5,974 nucleotides of DNA from Candidatus Bruticola papionis (GCA_002407045.1 DHKB01000053.1:1-5974); one strand, 5' to 3'; counted from the first letter of the stretch, positions 1 to 5,859 are shown. Numbers and translations are program-made. Notes: generated from the letters alone by a model not told the origin.

Positions 1-22
1 AAATTGCTACAAGTAAGATCCA

Positions 23-1147
23 TTACTCTTTTACTAGTACTACACTTTCAGACGGAATATGTAATACCAGCTCTTGTCCTATTTGTGGTTGGCCTTCATT
101 TTTACCTTGATCGGCTGCTACATTTGCAGTAAAAGTTTGGCCTTGGCATAAAACGGTATATTTAATAAAGTTGCCCATAAACATACGGGAAGTTACTTTA
201 GCTGGAAAACAATTTGGGCTGCCATTCCTAGTATTGGCGCTCAATTTAAGCTTTTCCGGGCGTATGGCTGCGTAGATTTTGCCTTTAGCCAAAGTTGGCG
301 ACACCTGGATATTTTGCAATACTAAATTGCCTGCCAGGCTTACCGTCTTGTCTTCATTTATTGTAGCAGACAAAATATTGCCAAAGCCAATAAATTCGGC
401 GGCAAATTTGTTAGCTGGCTTGGAGTAAAGCTCTTCCGGCTGACCGATTTGCACTATTTGGCCTTTATCCATTAAGGCTAAACGGTCAGAAACGGCCAAA
501 GCCTCCTCTTGATCGTGAGTAACATACAAAGCGGTAATGCCGGCTTGGCGTTGGATATGGCGTATTTCTTCGCGCATTTTAAGGCGCAATTTTACATCTA
601 AAGCGCCCAACGGCTCGTCAAAAAGTAAGATCTTTGGCTTAGTAACTAAGGCTCTTGCTAAAGCGGCTCGCTGTTGTTGCCCTCCGGAAAGTTGACTAGG
701 TAAACGTAAAGCATAATCTTTAAGTTCAACCATATCTAAAACTTCGTGAACAGCTTTTTTATCTTCATTAGTTAAGCTGCCACTAATTGAGCGCCATAAA
801 GTTGCCGCTTTGCCTATTAAACTGGACTGACGATAGCGCTTAGCCATTAAGCCATAAGCTACGTTTTCTTGTACACTTAAATGAGGAAAAAGAGCATAAT
901 TTTGAAAGACCATGCCAAAATCACGATCGCAAGCCGGAACTTGGGAAATATCTTCTCCATCTAAGCTTATCTTGCCAGAATCAAATTCTTCTAAGCCGGC
1001 AATACAGCGCAAAGTAGTAGTTTTGCCACAGCCGGAAGAGCCGAGCAAAGCAAAAAGCTCTCCGTCTTGCAACTCTAAAGAAAGATCGTTGACAGCTAAA
1101 TTATGGCCGTAAGATTTTTTTAAATGTTCAATTTTTATAGTGCTCAT
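23..1147 (-). CDS. ABC importer ATP-binding protein (FbpC/PhnT/PotA-like, with TOBE domain)
   Basis: Cytoplasmic ATPase that would power uptake of the solute captured by the preceding binding protein. From the chosen ATG the protein has 374 residues. Visible motifs are Walker A GSSGCGKT (36-43), Q-loop Gln82, signature LSGGQQQ (153-159), Walker B ILLFDE (173-178), D-loop GALD (181-184) and switch His211. The C-terminal part from about residue 258 resembles the TOBE region of the iron/phosphonate/polyamine importer class. The frame is open 22 codons further upstream, but that extension would overlap the binding-protein gene. The ATG at 1147 lies 16 nt after that gene's stop and has a weak GAGAA site 7 nt ahead, which suggests translational coupling. 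The stretch between the Q-loop and the signature looks about 18 residues longer than usual. The ATPase class is near certain; the substrate is unknown. No permease is in the window, so it probably lies past position 1. Confidence 0.95.
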   Translation of the reverse strand: MSTIKIEHLKKSYGHNLAVNDLSLELQDGELFALLGSSGCGKTTTLRCIAGLEEFDSGKISLDGEDISQVPACDRDFGMVFQNYALFPHLSVQENVAYGLMAKRYRQSSLIGKAATLWRSISGSLTNEDKKAVHEVLDMVELKDYALRLPSQLSGGQQQRAALARALVTKPKILLFDEPLGALDVKLRLKMREEIRHIQRQAGITALYVTHDQEEALAVSDRLALMDKGQIVQIGQPEELYSKPANKFAAEFIGFGNILSATINEDKTVSLAGNLVLQNIQVSPTLAKGKIYAAIRPEKLKLSANTRNGSPNCFPAKVTSRMFMGNFIKYTVLCQGQTFTANVAADQGKNEGQPQIGQELVLHIPSESVVLVKE

Positions 1148-1163
1148 ATTTTTGTTCTCATTA

Positions 1164-2276
1164 TTAGTCGGCAGCTTCAACAGTATTTTGCCATTGCTTG
1201 CGTAAACGGTCATAATTTTCAGCTGTCCACTCTAAATCAAGCTTTTGCGCCCGCTCCAGCAAAGTATCTAAAGTAACGCCTTTAAGGCCTTTAGGTGGCG
1301 GCAAAGTTGGATTTATAGAAAAAAAGTAGCGATTGATAATTTTTTGTCCCTTATCGGAAAGACAAAAATCGATAAAACGACGACCGTTCTCAGGATGTGG
1401 ACAATCTTTTATTAAAGCAATAGCGTCAGCAATAACCGGACTTTCCGGAGGCAAATACCAAGCGATATTATCTTGCACATGGGACAATTGATCGTCTCCA
1501 CGCTGTTGGTCTAAAAATTCCAGATACTGACTTTCAAAATGTAGCCCTATTTTTGTATCACCACGAGCTACAGAAAAAGCCGGCTTACCTTCTCTAGTGT
1601 AGCGCTTCAAGTTATGGAAAACTTTAGTTAAATATTCCCAACCTGCGCTTTCGTCTCCATTAGGCTTTTTATAGCGCTGAATAGCAGCAGCCAAAAACAA
1701 CATAGAAGTACCACTATCAGCCGGATCCCACATTTCAATTTGGCCTTTCCATTTCGGTAAAGCCAATTCGTCCCAGGTTTTGGGAATTTTTTCGTATGGC
1801 ATAACTTGCGGATTATAACAATATCCTTGTGAAACTATAGCTAAAGGCAACCAACGCCAAGATTTATCGCGCATAGTTAAATTGCCGCGTTTTTCCGGAA
1901 TTTGGCTATGCTCTTTGGGAATATAAGGAGCGAGTAAATCTTCTTTGACGGCGGTCATAAAAGGAATGCAACCACCGCCACTATACCAAACGTCGCCGCG
2001 CGGGTTGCGCTTTTCTATACGCAAACGAGCCAAAATTTTGGTAGTGCTATCCAGCACTTGCTCTACCTGAATACCGGTTTCAGCCGTAAAAGCTGTTGCC
2101 AACTCTTCAGCTGTAGCATTAGGAAAAGGTGTTAAAACGACCACTTTATTGGCATTTTGAGCTTCACCATCAGAAAAGTAGCGACTGCAAGCTGTCAAAG
2201 AGCAAGCAACAGCCAAAACAGCCGCTCCAACGGCCCAGCGCTTTACAGGCAGCAAATTAAAAGAAAAATTAAACAT
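1164..2276 (-). CDS. ABC importer substrate-binding lipoprotein (FbpA/AfuA/PhnS-like)
   Basis: Extracytoplasmic binding protein that would deliver a solute to the importer whose ATPase follows 16 nt downstream. With the ATG at 2276 it has 370 residues. Lys-Arg near residues 12-13, a hydrophobic stretch and the lipobox LTAC (27-30) predict lipidation at Cys30. The mature part begins with a KVVVLTPFPNAT strand. GDVWYSGGG (94-102) and DPADSGT (184-190) are typical of the ferric-ion / 2-aminoethylphosphonate / hexose-phosphate binding-protein group. The frame is open to a GTG at 2342 and an ATG at 2336. I reject both because they would translate the hairpin at 2306-2332 and bury the signal peptide behind a long N-terminus. 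No Shine-Dalgarno site is visible before any of the three starts, so the start is less certain than the product. The ligand cannot be told from sequence alone: iron, phosphonate, sugar phosphate and polyamine remain open. Confidence 0.9.
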   Translation of the reverse strand: MFNFSFNLLPVKRWAVGAAVLAVACSLTACSRYFSDGEAQNANKVVVLTPFPNATAEELATAFTAETGIQVEQVLDSTTKILARLRIEKRNPRGDVWYSGGGCIPFMTAVKEDLLAPYIPKEHSQIPEKRGNLTMRDKSWRWLPLAIVSQGYCYNPQVMPYEKIPKTWDELALPKWKGQIEMWDPADSGTSMLFLAAAIQRYKKPNGDESAGWEYLTKVFHNLKRYTREGKPAFSVARGDTKIGLHFESQYLEFLDQQRGDDQLSHVQDNIAWYLPPESPVIADAIALIKDCPHPENGRRFIDFCLSDKGQKIINRYFFSINPTLPPPKGLKGVTLDTLLERAQKLDLEWTAENYDRLRKQWQNTVEAAD

Positions 2277-2306
2277 TAAATATTGTTGGTTAGAAAAAAT
2301 ATTTAA
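2276..2306 (-). repeat. AT-rich inverted repeat overlapping the binding-protein start codon
   Basis: A perfect 9-bp inverted repeat, TTAAATATT (2276-2284) and AATATTTAA (2298-2306), surrounds a 13-nt loop. One arm lies within the U-rich tail of the preceding GC-rich hairpin; the other ends on the A of the ATG at 2276. In RNA it could hide the start codon, although the stem is only A-U pairs and so weak. The sequence just before the ATG has no Shine-Dalgarno motif. The repeat is directly visible; any role is inference. Confidence 0.5.
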
Positions 2307-2332
2307 TGGCGGCACTGCAAAAGCGCCGCCAT
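2298..2332 (-). terminator. Intrinsic terminator or attenuator after the reductase gene
   Basis: On the minus strand an 8-bp perfect stem, ATGGCGGC with GCCGCCAT (2325-2332 and 2306-2313), closes an 11-nt loop. It is followed directly by a U-rich run ending in six Ts. It begins about 20 nt past the reductase stop codon, so it can end that transcript. It also lies in the only space ahead of the binding-protein gene, and no convincing promoter sits between it and the ATG at 2276. It could therefore act as a partial terminator or attenuator on read-through into the importer genes. Confidence 0.65.
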
Positions 2333-2352
2333 ACATCGGCACTTTATATATT

Positions 2353-2967
2353 TTAGCGAATGAAATTAGTGTGCACTTTGGCAGTGTCGCGTTCGGGCTT
2401 GAAGGCGCCTTCGCGGTGTTGGTTTTTCAACATGGCACTCATATTGATAGCTAAATTGCGCAAGGTTTGCAAACCTTCCAAATCTTGGCGCACTTCGTCG
2501 GGAGTATTGCCATGGACTGAATTCCAGAAGCTAGATGAAGCCACTTGGCAATTTCTAGCCGTAAAGTACTTATTTAAACGATCGTAAGCAGCGCTGGCAC
2601 CGCCGCGACGAGTGCTCACTACCGATGCACAAACCTTGTCACTTAAATTGGGAGCAGCATAAATTACACGATCTAAAGCCGCACAGAAAGCGCCATTAGG
2701 GCCAGCAAAATAGACGGGACTACCTAAGACAATACCATCAGCTTCTAACATTTTTTCTAATAAAGCGTTGGCCACATCATCATTAAAGACACACTTACCT
2801 ATTTTGCGACACTGACGACAACCGATACAACCGCGAATAGGCTTGGCGCCAATTTGAAATACTTCCGTCTCGATGCCTAATTTCTCAAACTGATCTTTCA
2901 TTTCAGAAAGAGCTGTAAAAGTACAACCTTGAGGACGCGGACTGCCGTTAACTAAAAGGACCTTCAT
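2353..2967 (-). CDS. Flavodoxin-fold FMN reductase with Isf-type cysteine motif
   Basis: Predicted cytoplasmic flavoprotein of 204 residues in the NADPH-dependent FMN reductase / iron-sulfur flavoprotein (Isf) group. The N-terminal strand runs into NGSPR (7-11), the FMN-phosphate loop. Cys47, Cys50, Cys53 and Cys59 form a compact CX2CX2CX5C motif, which binds a [4Fe-4S] cluster in archaeal Isf. GSPVYFAGP and the later STRRGG segment are the other FMN-contact regions of the family. Family members move electrons between ferredoxin-like donors and small acceptors such as O2, peroxide or quinones; the physiological acceptor here is unknown. The ATG has a clean AAGGAG site (2977-2982) 9 nt upstream. 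The gene follows the acetyltransferase by 93 bp and ends before the hairpin at 2306-2332, so it may be a transcription unit of its own. Fold and FMN binding are secure; cluster binding is probable. Confidence 0.9.
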   Translation of the reverse strand: MKVLLVNGSPRPQGCTFTALSEMKDQFEKLGIETEVFQIGAKPIRGCIGCRQCRKIGKCVFNDDVANALLEKMLEADGIVLGSPVYFAGPNGAFCAALDRVIYAAPNLSDKVCASVVSTRRGGASAAYDRLNKYFTARNCQVASSSFWNSVHGNTPDEVRQDLEGLQTLRNLAINMSAMLKNQHREGAFKPERDTAKVHTNFIR

Positions 2968-3009
2968 TTTTTGCTACTCCTTAATATATCACTATTTTAT
3001 TTACAACTA

Positions 3010-3038
3010 AAAATATCAAATATCGATACTGAAGTCGA
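3010..3038 (-). promoter_or_regulatory. Weak candidate promoter for the reductase gene
   Basis: On the minus strand TCGACT (3033-3038) and TATTTT (3010-3015) are 17 bp apart, each matching 4 of 6 consensus sigma-70 positions. They lie in the 93-bp gap before the reductase. The gap is AT-rich, so such matches arise easily. Co-transcription from the MBL promoter is the alternative. Confidence 0.25.
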
Positions 3039-3060
3039 CTCTGAGTGAACAATAGACAAC

Positions 3061-3588
3061 TTATTGCTTAAGATCGATATGATACTCGCAAACGTTTAAT
3101 ACGCGACCCAGAGTGTTTTTCTCGGCGTAGACATTATCTAAAACGCCTCCGCAGCTTTCGATTAAGTGACGACTGGCTGTATTGTCTCTGTCTACAGGAT
3201 AAAGCACATAGCGATATTGCCTATAAGAACTGAGCCAATCTAAAGCAGCTTGGACAGCTTCCTTGCCATAACCGTGGCCCCAAGCACTTTTCTTAAGCCA
3301 TAAGCCCAAACTGGGCGTTTTTCTATTTAAACCTAAAACTCCCAAACAGCCCAAAAATTCACCATTTTTACTATCTAAAATAATTACTTCTAAATCGGTA
3401 GCCAATTCAAAAGCTTGCTGGCATTCTTCCAAAAACTTGACAGTATCTTGCCTATTTTCGGAAGGCTGAGGAATCATATAGCGAGCTACTTCGGAAGTAA
3501 ATTCGCGGTAGATATCGTCGCAATATTCCATACTGCTGGGCACTAAAGTTAAGCGAGCGGTCTGTAACTTATCAAAAGGCAAAGCCAT
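3061..3588 (-). CDS. GNAT family N-acetyltransferase (RimJ/RimL-like)
   Basis: Predicted cytoplasmic acetyl-CoA-dependent N-acetyltransferase of 175 residues, the usual length of a single-domain RimJ/RimL-type GNAT. It opens with the typical LQTARLTLVP strand. The acetyl-CoA pyrophosphate loop is the AWGHGYGKEA segment (about residues 102-111), at the start of the long helix. NTASRHLIESCGG (from about residue 136) is the conserved C-terminal helix motif in which the Asn is characteristic. These families acetylate ribosomal-protein N-termini, amino acids, antibiotics or other amines; nothing here identifies the substrate. The frame also opens at a TTG at 3594, but the GGGAG site at 3598-3602 is 9 nt from the ATG at 3588 and only 3 nt from the TTG, so the ATG is chosen. 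The gene starts 45 nt after the MBL stop and is probably co-transcribed with it. Confidence 0.92.
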   Translation of the reverse strand: MALPFDKLQTARLTLVPSSMEYCDDIYREFTSEVARYMIPQPSENRQDTVKFLEECQQAFELATDLEVIILDSKNGEFLGCLGVLGLNRKTPSLGLWLKKSAWGHGYGKEAVQAALDWLSSYRQYRYVLYPVDRDNTASRHLIESCGGVLDNVYAEKNTLGRVLNVCEYHIDLKQ

Positions 3589-3597
3589 AATCAAAAA

Positions 3598-3602
3598 CTC
3601 CC
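3598..3602 (-). promoter_or_regulatory. Ribosome binding site that fixes the GNAT start
   Basis: GGGAG on the minus strand lies 9 nt before the ATG at 3588. The competing in-frame TTG at 3594 would leave only 3 nt, so the site favours the ATG. Confidence 0.75.
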
Positions 3603-3633
3603 TACTTATATTTAATCTTTAATGATTTATATT

Positions 3634-4515
3634 CTAGTCCTTAATGGCAAACTTAATCATATTGTCTTGAGCCAACACTTTAAGTTGATGACTATCAACT
3701 AAGTGGGTAATATGAGAGCGCAAAGTAGGAGCCGAATTGCCATAGATCATCTGACTAGCGTGCATTTGGTAACGATCAAAAACATCTTTGGCAATAAGCT
3801 CGAAATTTTTCGGCCCTTGAGCGCAACTCTCTTTAATAGCTTCAAATAAACCTTCCATAACAGCGCGGTTAAAATCGAGCAAAGGATTCAAATCGGCAGT
3901 AGGCTTAGCGTGAGCGCAAATAAAGAGATCGCCTTTAAGTTGGCGAGCTTGCTCTAAAGATTCCAAATATTGAGTAGTATTGTAAGTAAAGGCAATAGGA
4001 TAACGCTTTAATACTTCAGGAGCGCAAGCAATATCACCAGTAAACCAAATATTGTCAGGTGTACGAATAGCCGTCATATGCATAGCATGACCGCTAAGTA
4101 CTTCTAATTGGAAACCCTCTGGCAATTGAGCATTTTTTATATCTTCACATTGGCTGGGCTTAGCCATAAAAAATTGATGGCGCATAGCTTTGTAGGGATA
4201 GCCTCCGTAAAGGTAACAAGCTGCCAACAGAGGCTCTTTAATAAAAGCTACTTCCAAGCCGCTAGCGTAGATAGGACATTGATAACGCTCTTGCAATACA
4301 CTATTGCTGCCGATATGGTCGGAGTGAGAGTGAGTATTTAATATACAACGCAATTTTAAGTTATGTTCATCCAAAATAGAACTGATAACTTTTGCTGATT
4401 CGGTGTTACTGCTATCAATAAGAATAGCTTCTCCCGGTTCGGGAATATAAAGTCCAACCTTAGAGAATAAATCTATATAGTACGTGTGCTCGGCAACTTG
4501 GACAAGTTCAGCCAT
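3634..4515 (-). CDS. MBL-fold metallo-hydrolase
   Basis: Predicted cytoplasmic hydrolase of 293 residues with a complete metallo-beta-lactamase-fold metal site: His62, His64, Asp66 and His67 in THSHSDH, His143 in SGHAMH, Asp161 in FTGDIA, and His202 in CAHAKP. The last 40 or so residues look like the small winged-helix-like tail found on many MBL hydrolases of the glyoxalase II / LACTB2 type. The family hydrolyses thioesters, lactones, phosphodiesters or nucleic acids, and the reaction cannot be chosen from sequence. Metal ligands of the di-iron flavodiiron type are not evident, and no flavodoxin domain is attached. The ATG has an AGGAGA site (4520-4525) 4 nt upstream. It is first in the leftward cluster, 45 nt ahead of the acetyltransferase, and probably transcribed from the divergent region with a leader of roughly 180 nt. 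Confidence 0.92.
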   Translation of the reverse strand: MAELVQVAEHTYYIDLFSKVGLYIPEPGEAILIDSSNTESAKVISSILDEHNLKLRCILNTHSHSDHIGSNSVLQERYQCPIYASGLEVAFIKEPLLAACYLYGGYPYKAMRHQFFMAKPSQCEDIKNAQLPEGFQLEVLSGHAMHMTAIRTPDNIWFTGDIACAPEVLKRYPIAFTYNTTQYLESLEQARQLKGDLFICAHAKPTADLNPLLDFNRAVMEGLFEAIKESCAQGPKNFELIAKDVFDRYQMHASQMIYGNSAPTLRSHITHLVDSHQLKVLAQDNMIKFAIKD

Positions 4516-4595
4516 ACAATCTCCTGAATGTTTAATTTTGCGAATTTGTCGCTTTACTTTTGCGCTTTTACTTATTTTCCCCCGAAAAGATTTCG

Positions 4596-4616
4596 AAAAG
4601 TCTAACTGCGACTTTT
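4596..4616 (-). repeat. Perfect 7-bp hairpin in the MBL leader
   Basis: AAAAGTC and GACTTTT form a perfect inverted repeat around a 7-nt loop. The stem is mostly A-U. On the minus strand it is followed by TTTTCG rather than a long U run, so it is at best a poor terminator. It could be a leader stem or a chance palindrome in biased sequence. Confidence 0.35.
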
Positions 4617-4697
4617 TAGCTTTTGCACTTTAAGCCATAAATTTTCTTCCCTGCTTGGTAGAGGCAAAAGAAGTCTTTTTCAGCCATTTTCTAGAAA

Positions 4698-4727
4698 TTG
4701 ACACTTATGCTGACGAGGGCGCATGAT
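4698..4727 (+). promoter_or_regulatory. Candidate promoter of the EFR1 gene
   Basis: A perfect -35 box TTGACA (4698-4703), an 18-bp spacer and a -10 box CATGAT (4722-4727, 4 of 6 matches). It predicts a start near 4734 and a leader of about 65 nt. The -35 is strong and the -10 weak, which would fit an activated promoter. Confidence 0.55.
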
Positions 4728-4733
4728 CGTCAA
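4704..4733 (-). promoter_or_regulatory. Candidate promoter of the MBL operon, back-to-back with the EFR1 promoter
   Basis: On the minus strand TTGACG (4728-4733), an 18-bp spacer and CATAAG (4704-4709) form a promoter that mirrors the one on the plus strand. Each -10 box abuts the other promoter's -35 box. RNA polymerase could hardly occupy both at once, so the two directions may compete. Confidence 0.45.
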
Positions 4734-4780
4734 ATGTTACAGATCGCTCAACTTCGGCATATTCGTATAAGTATTTGCAT

Positions 4781-4787
4781 AAGGAGG
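4781..4787 (+). promoter_or_regulatory. Ribosome binding site that fixes the EFR1 start
   Basis: AAGGAGG lies 11 nt before the ATG at 4799, a slightly long spacing. The frame is open to a TTG at 4775, but that start would place this near-perfect site inside the coding region, so the ATG is chosen. Confidence 0.8.
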
Positions 4788-4798
4788 GCCACAGTAAT

Positions 4799-5584
4799 AT
4801 GATTTTTTATTTTTCCGCTACCGGAAATAGCCAATATGTAGCTGAACGTCTAGCTAAAGTATATAACGACGAAACTTACTATATGGCTGAGTGTTTGCAT
4901 CAAAATAAACTGGCTTACAAACTCCAAAAAGACGAGCCCTTAGGCATTGTTTGTCCTACTTACTGTTTGGCCTTGCCTTCTCTTGTGGAAACTTTTCTGG
5001 ATAGAATCAAAATCGAAACTGATGGCCCTAATAAGCCTTACGTATATTTTGTAGCTACTTACGGCACTACTCCTGGACAGACGGGACGCTTTGCCGATGA
5101 ATTTATGCGTCCTAAAGGCTTAGCTATTGACGCTTTCTTTAGCGTAAAAATGCCCGATACTTGGACGCCGTTTTTCGATTTAAGCAACAAGCAAAAGGTA
5201 CAAAATACTAACGATAAAGCGGAAGAGACAATAAATTCTATTGTTGATAGTATTAAAGAGCGCCGCTGTGGCGATTTTATGCGCTTCAAAATGCCCTACT
5301 TTATTGCTAAAATTGGCCAGCGTTTCTTTTATCCCTATTTGCGCCAGACTAAACATTTTCGTGTAGAAAATAGATGCATCGGTTGTGGTTTTTGCGCTAA
5401 AAAATGTCCGGTGCAAGCTATTGAACTAAAAAACAAAAAGCCCACTTGGAAAGTTAAAGAATGTGTTATGTGTTTAGGATGCTTGCACCGCTGCCCTCGC
5501 TTTGCTATTCAATATGGCCATTCCACTAAAAATCACGGTCAATATTATAATAACCACGTAAAAATGGGACGCGATAATATTTAG
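4799..5584 (+). CDS. EFR1 family ferredoxin (flavodoxin domain plus two [4Fe-4S] motifs)
   Basis: Predicted cytoplasmic electron-transfer protein of 261 residues, typical EFR1 length. The N-terminus MIFYFSATGNSQ is the flavodoxin FMN-phosphate loop (FSATGNS, about 4-10), and the flavodoxin-like half runs to about residue 150. The C-terminus is a bacterial 2[4Fe-4S] ferredoxin domain: Cys193, Cys196, Cys199 and Cys203 followed by Pro, then Cys222, Cys225, Cys228 and Cys232 followed by Pro. Both are canonical CX2CX2CX3CP motifs with all ligands present. The family is common in anaerobes, and its members are presumed to pass electrons between flavin and iron-sulfur partners; specific partners are rarely known. 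It is transcribed alone, divergently from the MBL cluster, between the promoter at 4698 and the terminator at 5623. The Isf-like reductase nearby is a conceivable partner, but only by proximity. Confidence 0.93.
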   Translation: MIFYFSATGNSQYVAERLAKVYNDETYYMAECLHQNKLAYKLQKDEPLGIVCPTYCLALPSLVETFLDRIKIETDGPNKPYVYFVATYGTTPGQTGRFADEFMRPKGLAIDAFFSVKMPDTWTPFFDLSNKQKVQNTNDKAEETINSIVDSIKERRCGDFMRFKMPYFIAKIGQRFFYPYLRQTKHFRVENRCIGCGFCAKKCPVQAIELKNKKPTWKVKECVMCLGCLHRCPRFAIQYGHSTKNHGQYYNNHVKMGRDNI

Positions 5585-5622
5585 CCAACATTTGGCGATC
5601 TTAGGCAGCTGCTCATATACTG

Positions 5623-5655
5623 ACATGTGTTGGACTGACACATGTTTATTTTTTT
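5623..5655 (+). terminator. Intrinsic terminator of the EFR1 gene
   Basis: A perfect 8-bp stem, ACATGTGT (5623-5630) with ACACATGT (5638-5645), closes a 7-nt loop and is followed by TTATTTTTTT. It lies about 40 nt past the EFR1 stop, the expected place for its terminator. Confidence 0.88.
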
Positions 5656-5705
5656 AATGCACGTATTCACTTTAAATTGCAATGCACGTATTCACATTAC
5701 GTTGC
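5656..5705. repeat. Tandem duplication of a 25-bp unit
   Basis: Two adjacent 25-bp units (5656-5680 and 5681-5705) match at 22 of 25 positions. The first 15 bases, AATGCACGTATTCAC, are identical in both. The pair sits between the EFR1 terminator and the tRNA terminator, outside any transcript predicted here. I found no third full unit, only GCAATGC again near 5724. It could be a recent slippage duplication or a paired protein-binding site. Confidence 0.8.
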
Positions 5706-5710
5706 GTCGC

Positions 5711-5726
5711 TGCTTTTCCCAAAGCA
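5711..5726. repeat. Short inverted repeat between the two terminators
   Basis: TGCTTT and AAAGCA form a perfect 6-bp stem with loop TCCC. CGC and GCG just outside could extend it across a 2-nt bulge. Neither strand has a U run after it, so it is not a terminator on its own. No function is evident. Confidence 0.35.
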
Positions 5727-5732
5727 ATGCGC

Positions 5733-5777
5733 AAAAAAACAAAAAAAAACGAACCTCCGACCGCAGTCGAACGTCCG
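5733..5777 (-). terminator. Intrinsic terminator of the tRNA-Trp transcript
   Basis: On the minus strand a 12-position stem with one G-G mismatch and two G-U wobbles (arms 5766-5777 and 5750-5761) closes a TGCG tetraloop. Nine Ts follow, then a G and seven more Ts. It begins a few bases past the tRNA 3' CCA, so the tRNA is made as a single-gene transcript. Confidence 0.92.
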
Positions 5778-5783
5778 CTTTTG

Positions 5784-5859
5784 TGGCAGGGGCAGCAAGA
5801 CTCGAACTCGCGACCTACGGTTTTGGAGACCGTCGCTCTACCAACTAAACTATACCCCT
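5784..5859 (-). tRNA. tRNA-Trp (anticodon CCA)
   Basis: The 76-nt cloverleaf reads on the minus strand. The acceptor stem is AGGGGTA with TGCCCCT (one G-U pair), the D-arm GTTTAGTTGGTAGAGC, the anticodon stem ACGGT/ACCGT with loop CTCCAAA, and the T-arm GCGAG, TTCGAGT, CTTGC. The discriminator is G, and the 3' CCA is encoded. The anticodon CCA (plus positions 5824-5826) reads UGG, hence tryptophan. In many bacteria this tRNA precedes secE-nusG; here it is followed at once by a terminator and stands alone. Confidence 0.97.

Larger units (their letters stand above)
4516..4798. other. Divergent intergenic region between the MBL and EFR1 genes
   Basis: The region holds no supported gene. Its right part contains the paired promoters at 4698-4733 and the EFR1 leader. 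Its left part (about 4530-4640) is low-complexity and T-rich on the plus strand, so the MBL leader RNA would be A-rich. In that part GCAAAA occurs three times on the minus strand (plus positions 4536-4541, 4558-4563, 4621-4626), along with the small hairpin at 4596-4616. GATCG recurs at 4725 and 4742, followed by TCAA and CTCAA. None of this matches a riboswitch class I recognise. Confidence 0.6.

Noticed and set aside
912..1112. Plus-strand open frame opposite the ABC ATPase
   Set aside because: It is antisense to the Walker A and Q-loop coding region, has no ribosome site and shows no recognisable domain.
2277..2342. N-terminal extension of the binding protein from GTG 2342 or ATG 2336
   Set aside because: It would translate through the GC-rich hairpin, lacks a ribosome site and puts over 30 residues ahead of the signal-peptide core.
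2360..2587. Plus-strand open frame opposite the reductase
   Set aside because: It lies wholly antisense to a well-supported flavoprotein gene and has no protein features of its own.
3018..3045. Palindromes TATCGATA and AGTCGACT in the GNAT-reductase gap
   Set aside because: Each is only 8 bp, they are unrelated to each other, and neither is followed by a U tract; chance is sufficient.
4108..4341. Plus-strand open frame opposite the MBL hydrolase
   Set aside because: It is antisense to the metal-ligand region of a clear gene, with no start signal.
4585..4616. Possible terminator in the divergent region
   Set aside because: The stem is A-U rich, the U run is short and broken on both strands, and no gene ends there.
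5059..5416. Two minus-strand open frames opposite the EFR1 gene
   Set aside because: Both overlap the flavodoxin and ferredoxin coding sequence, which has intact motifs; they are shadows.
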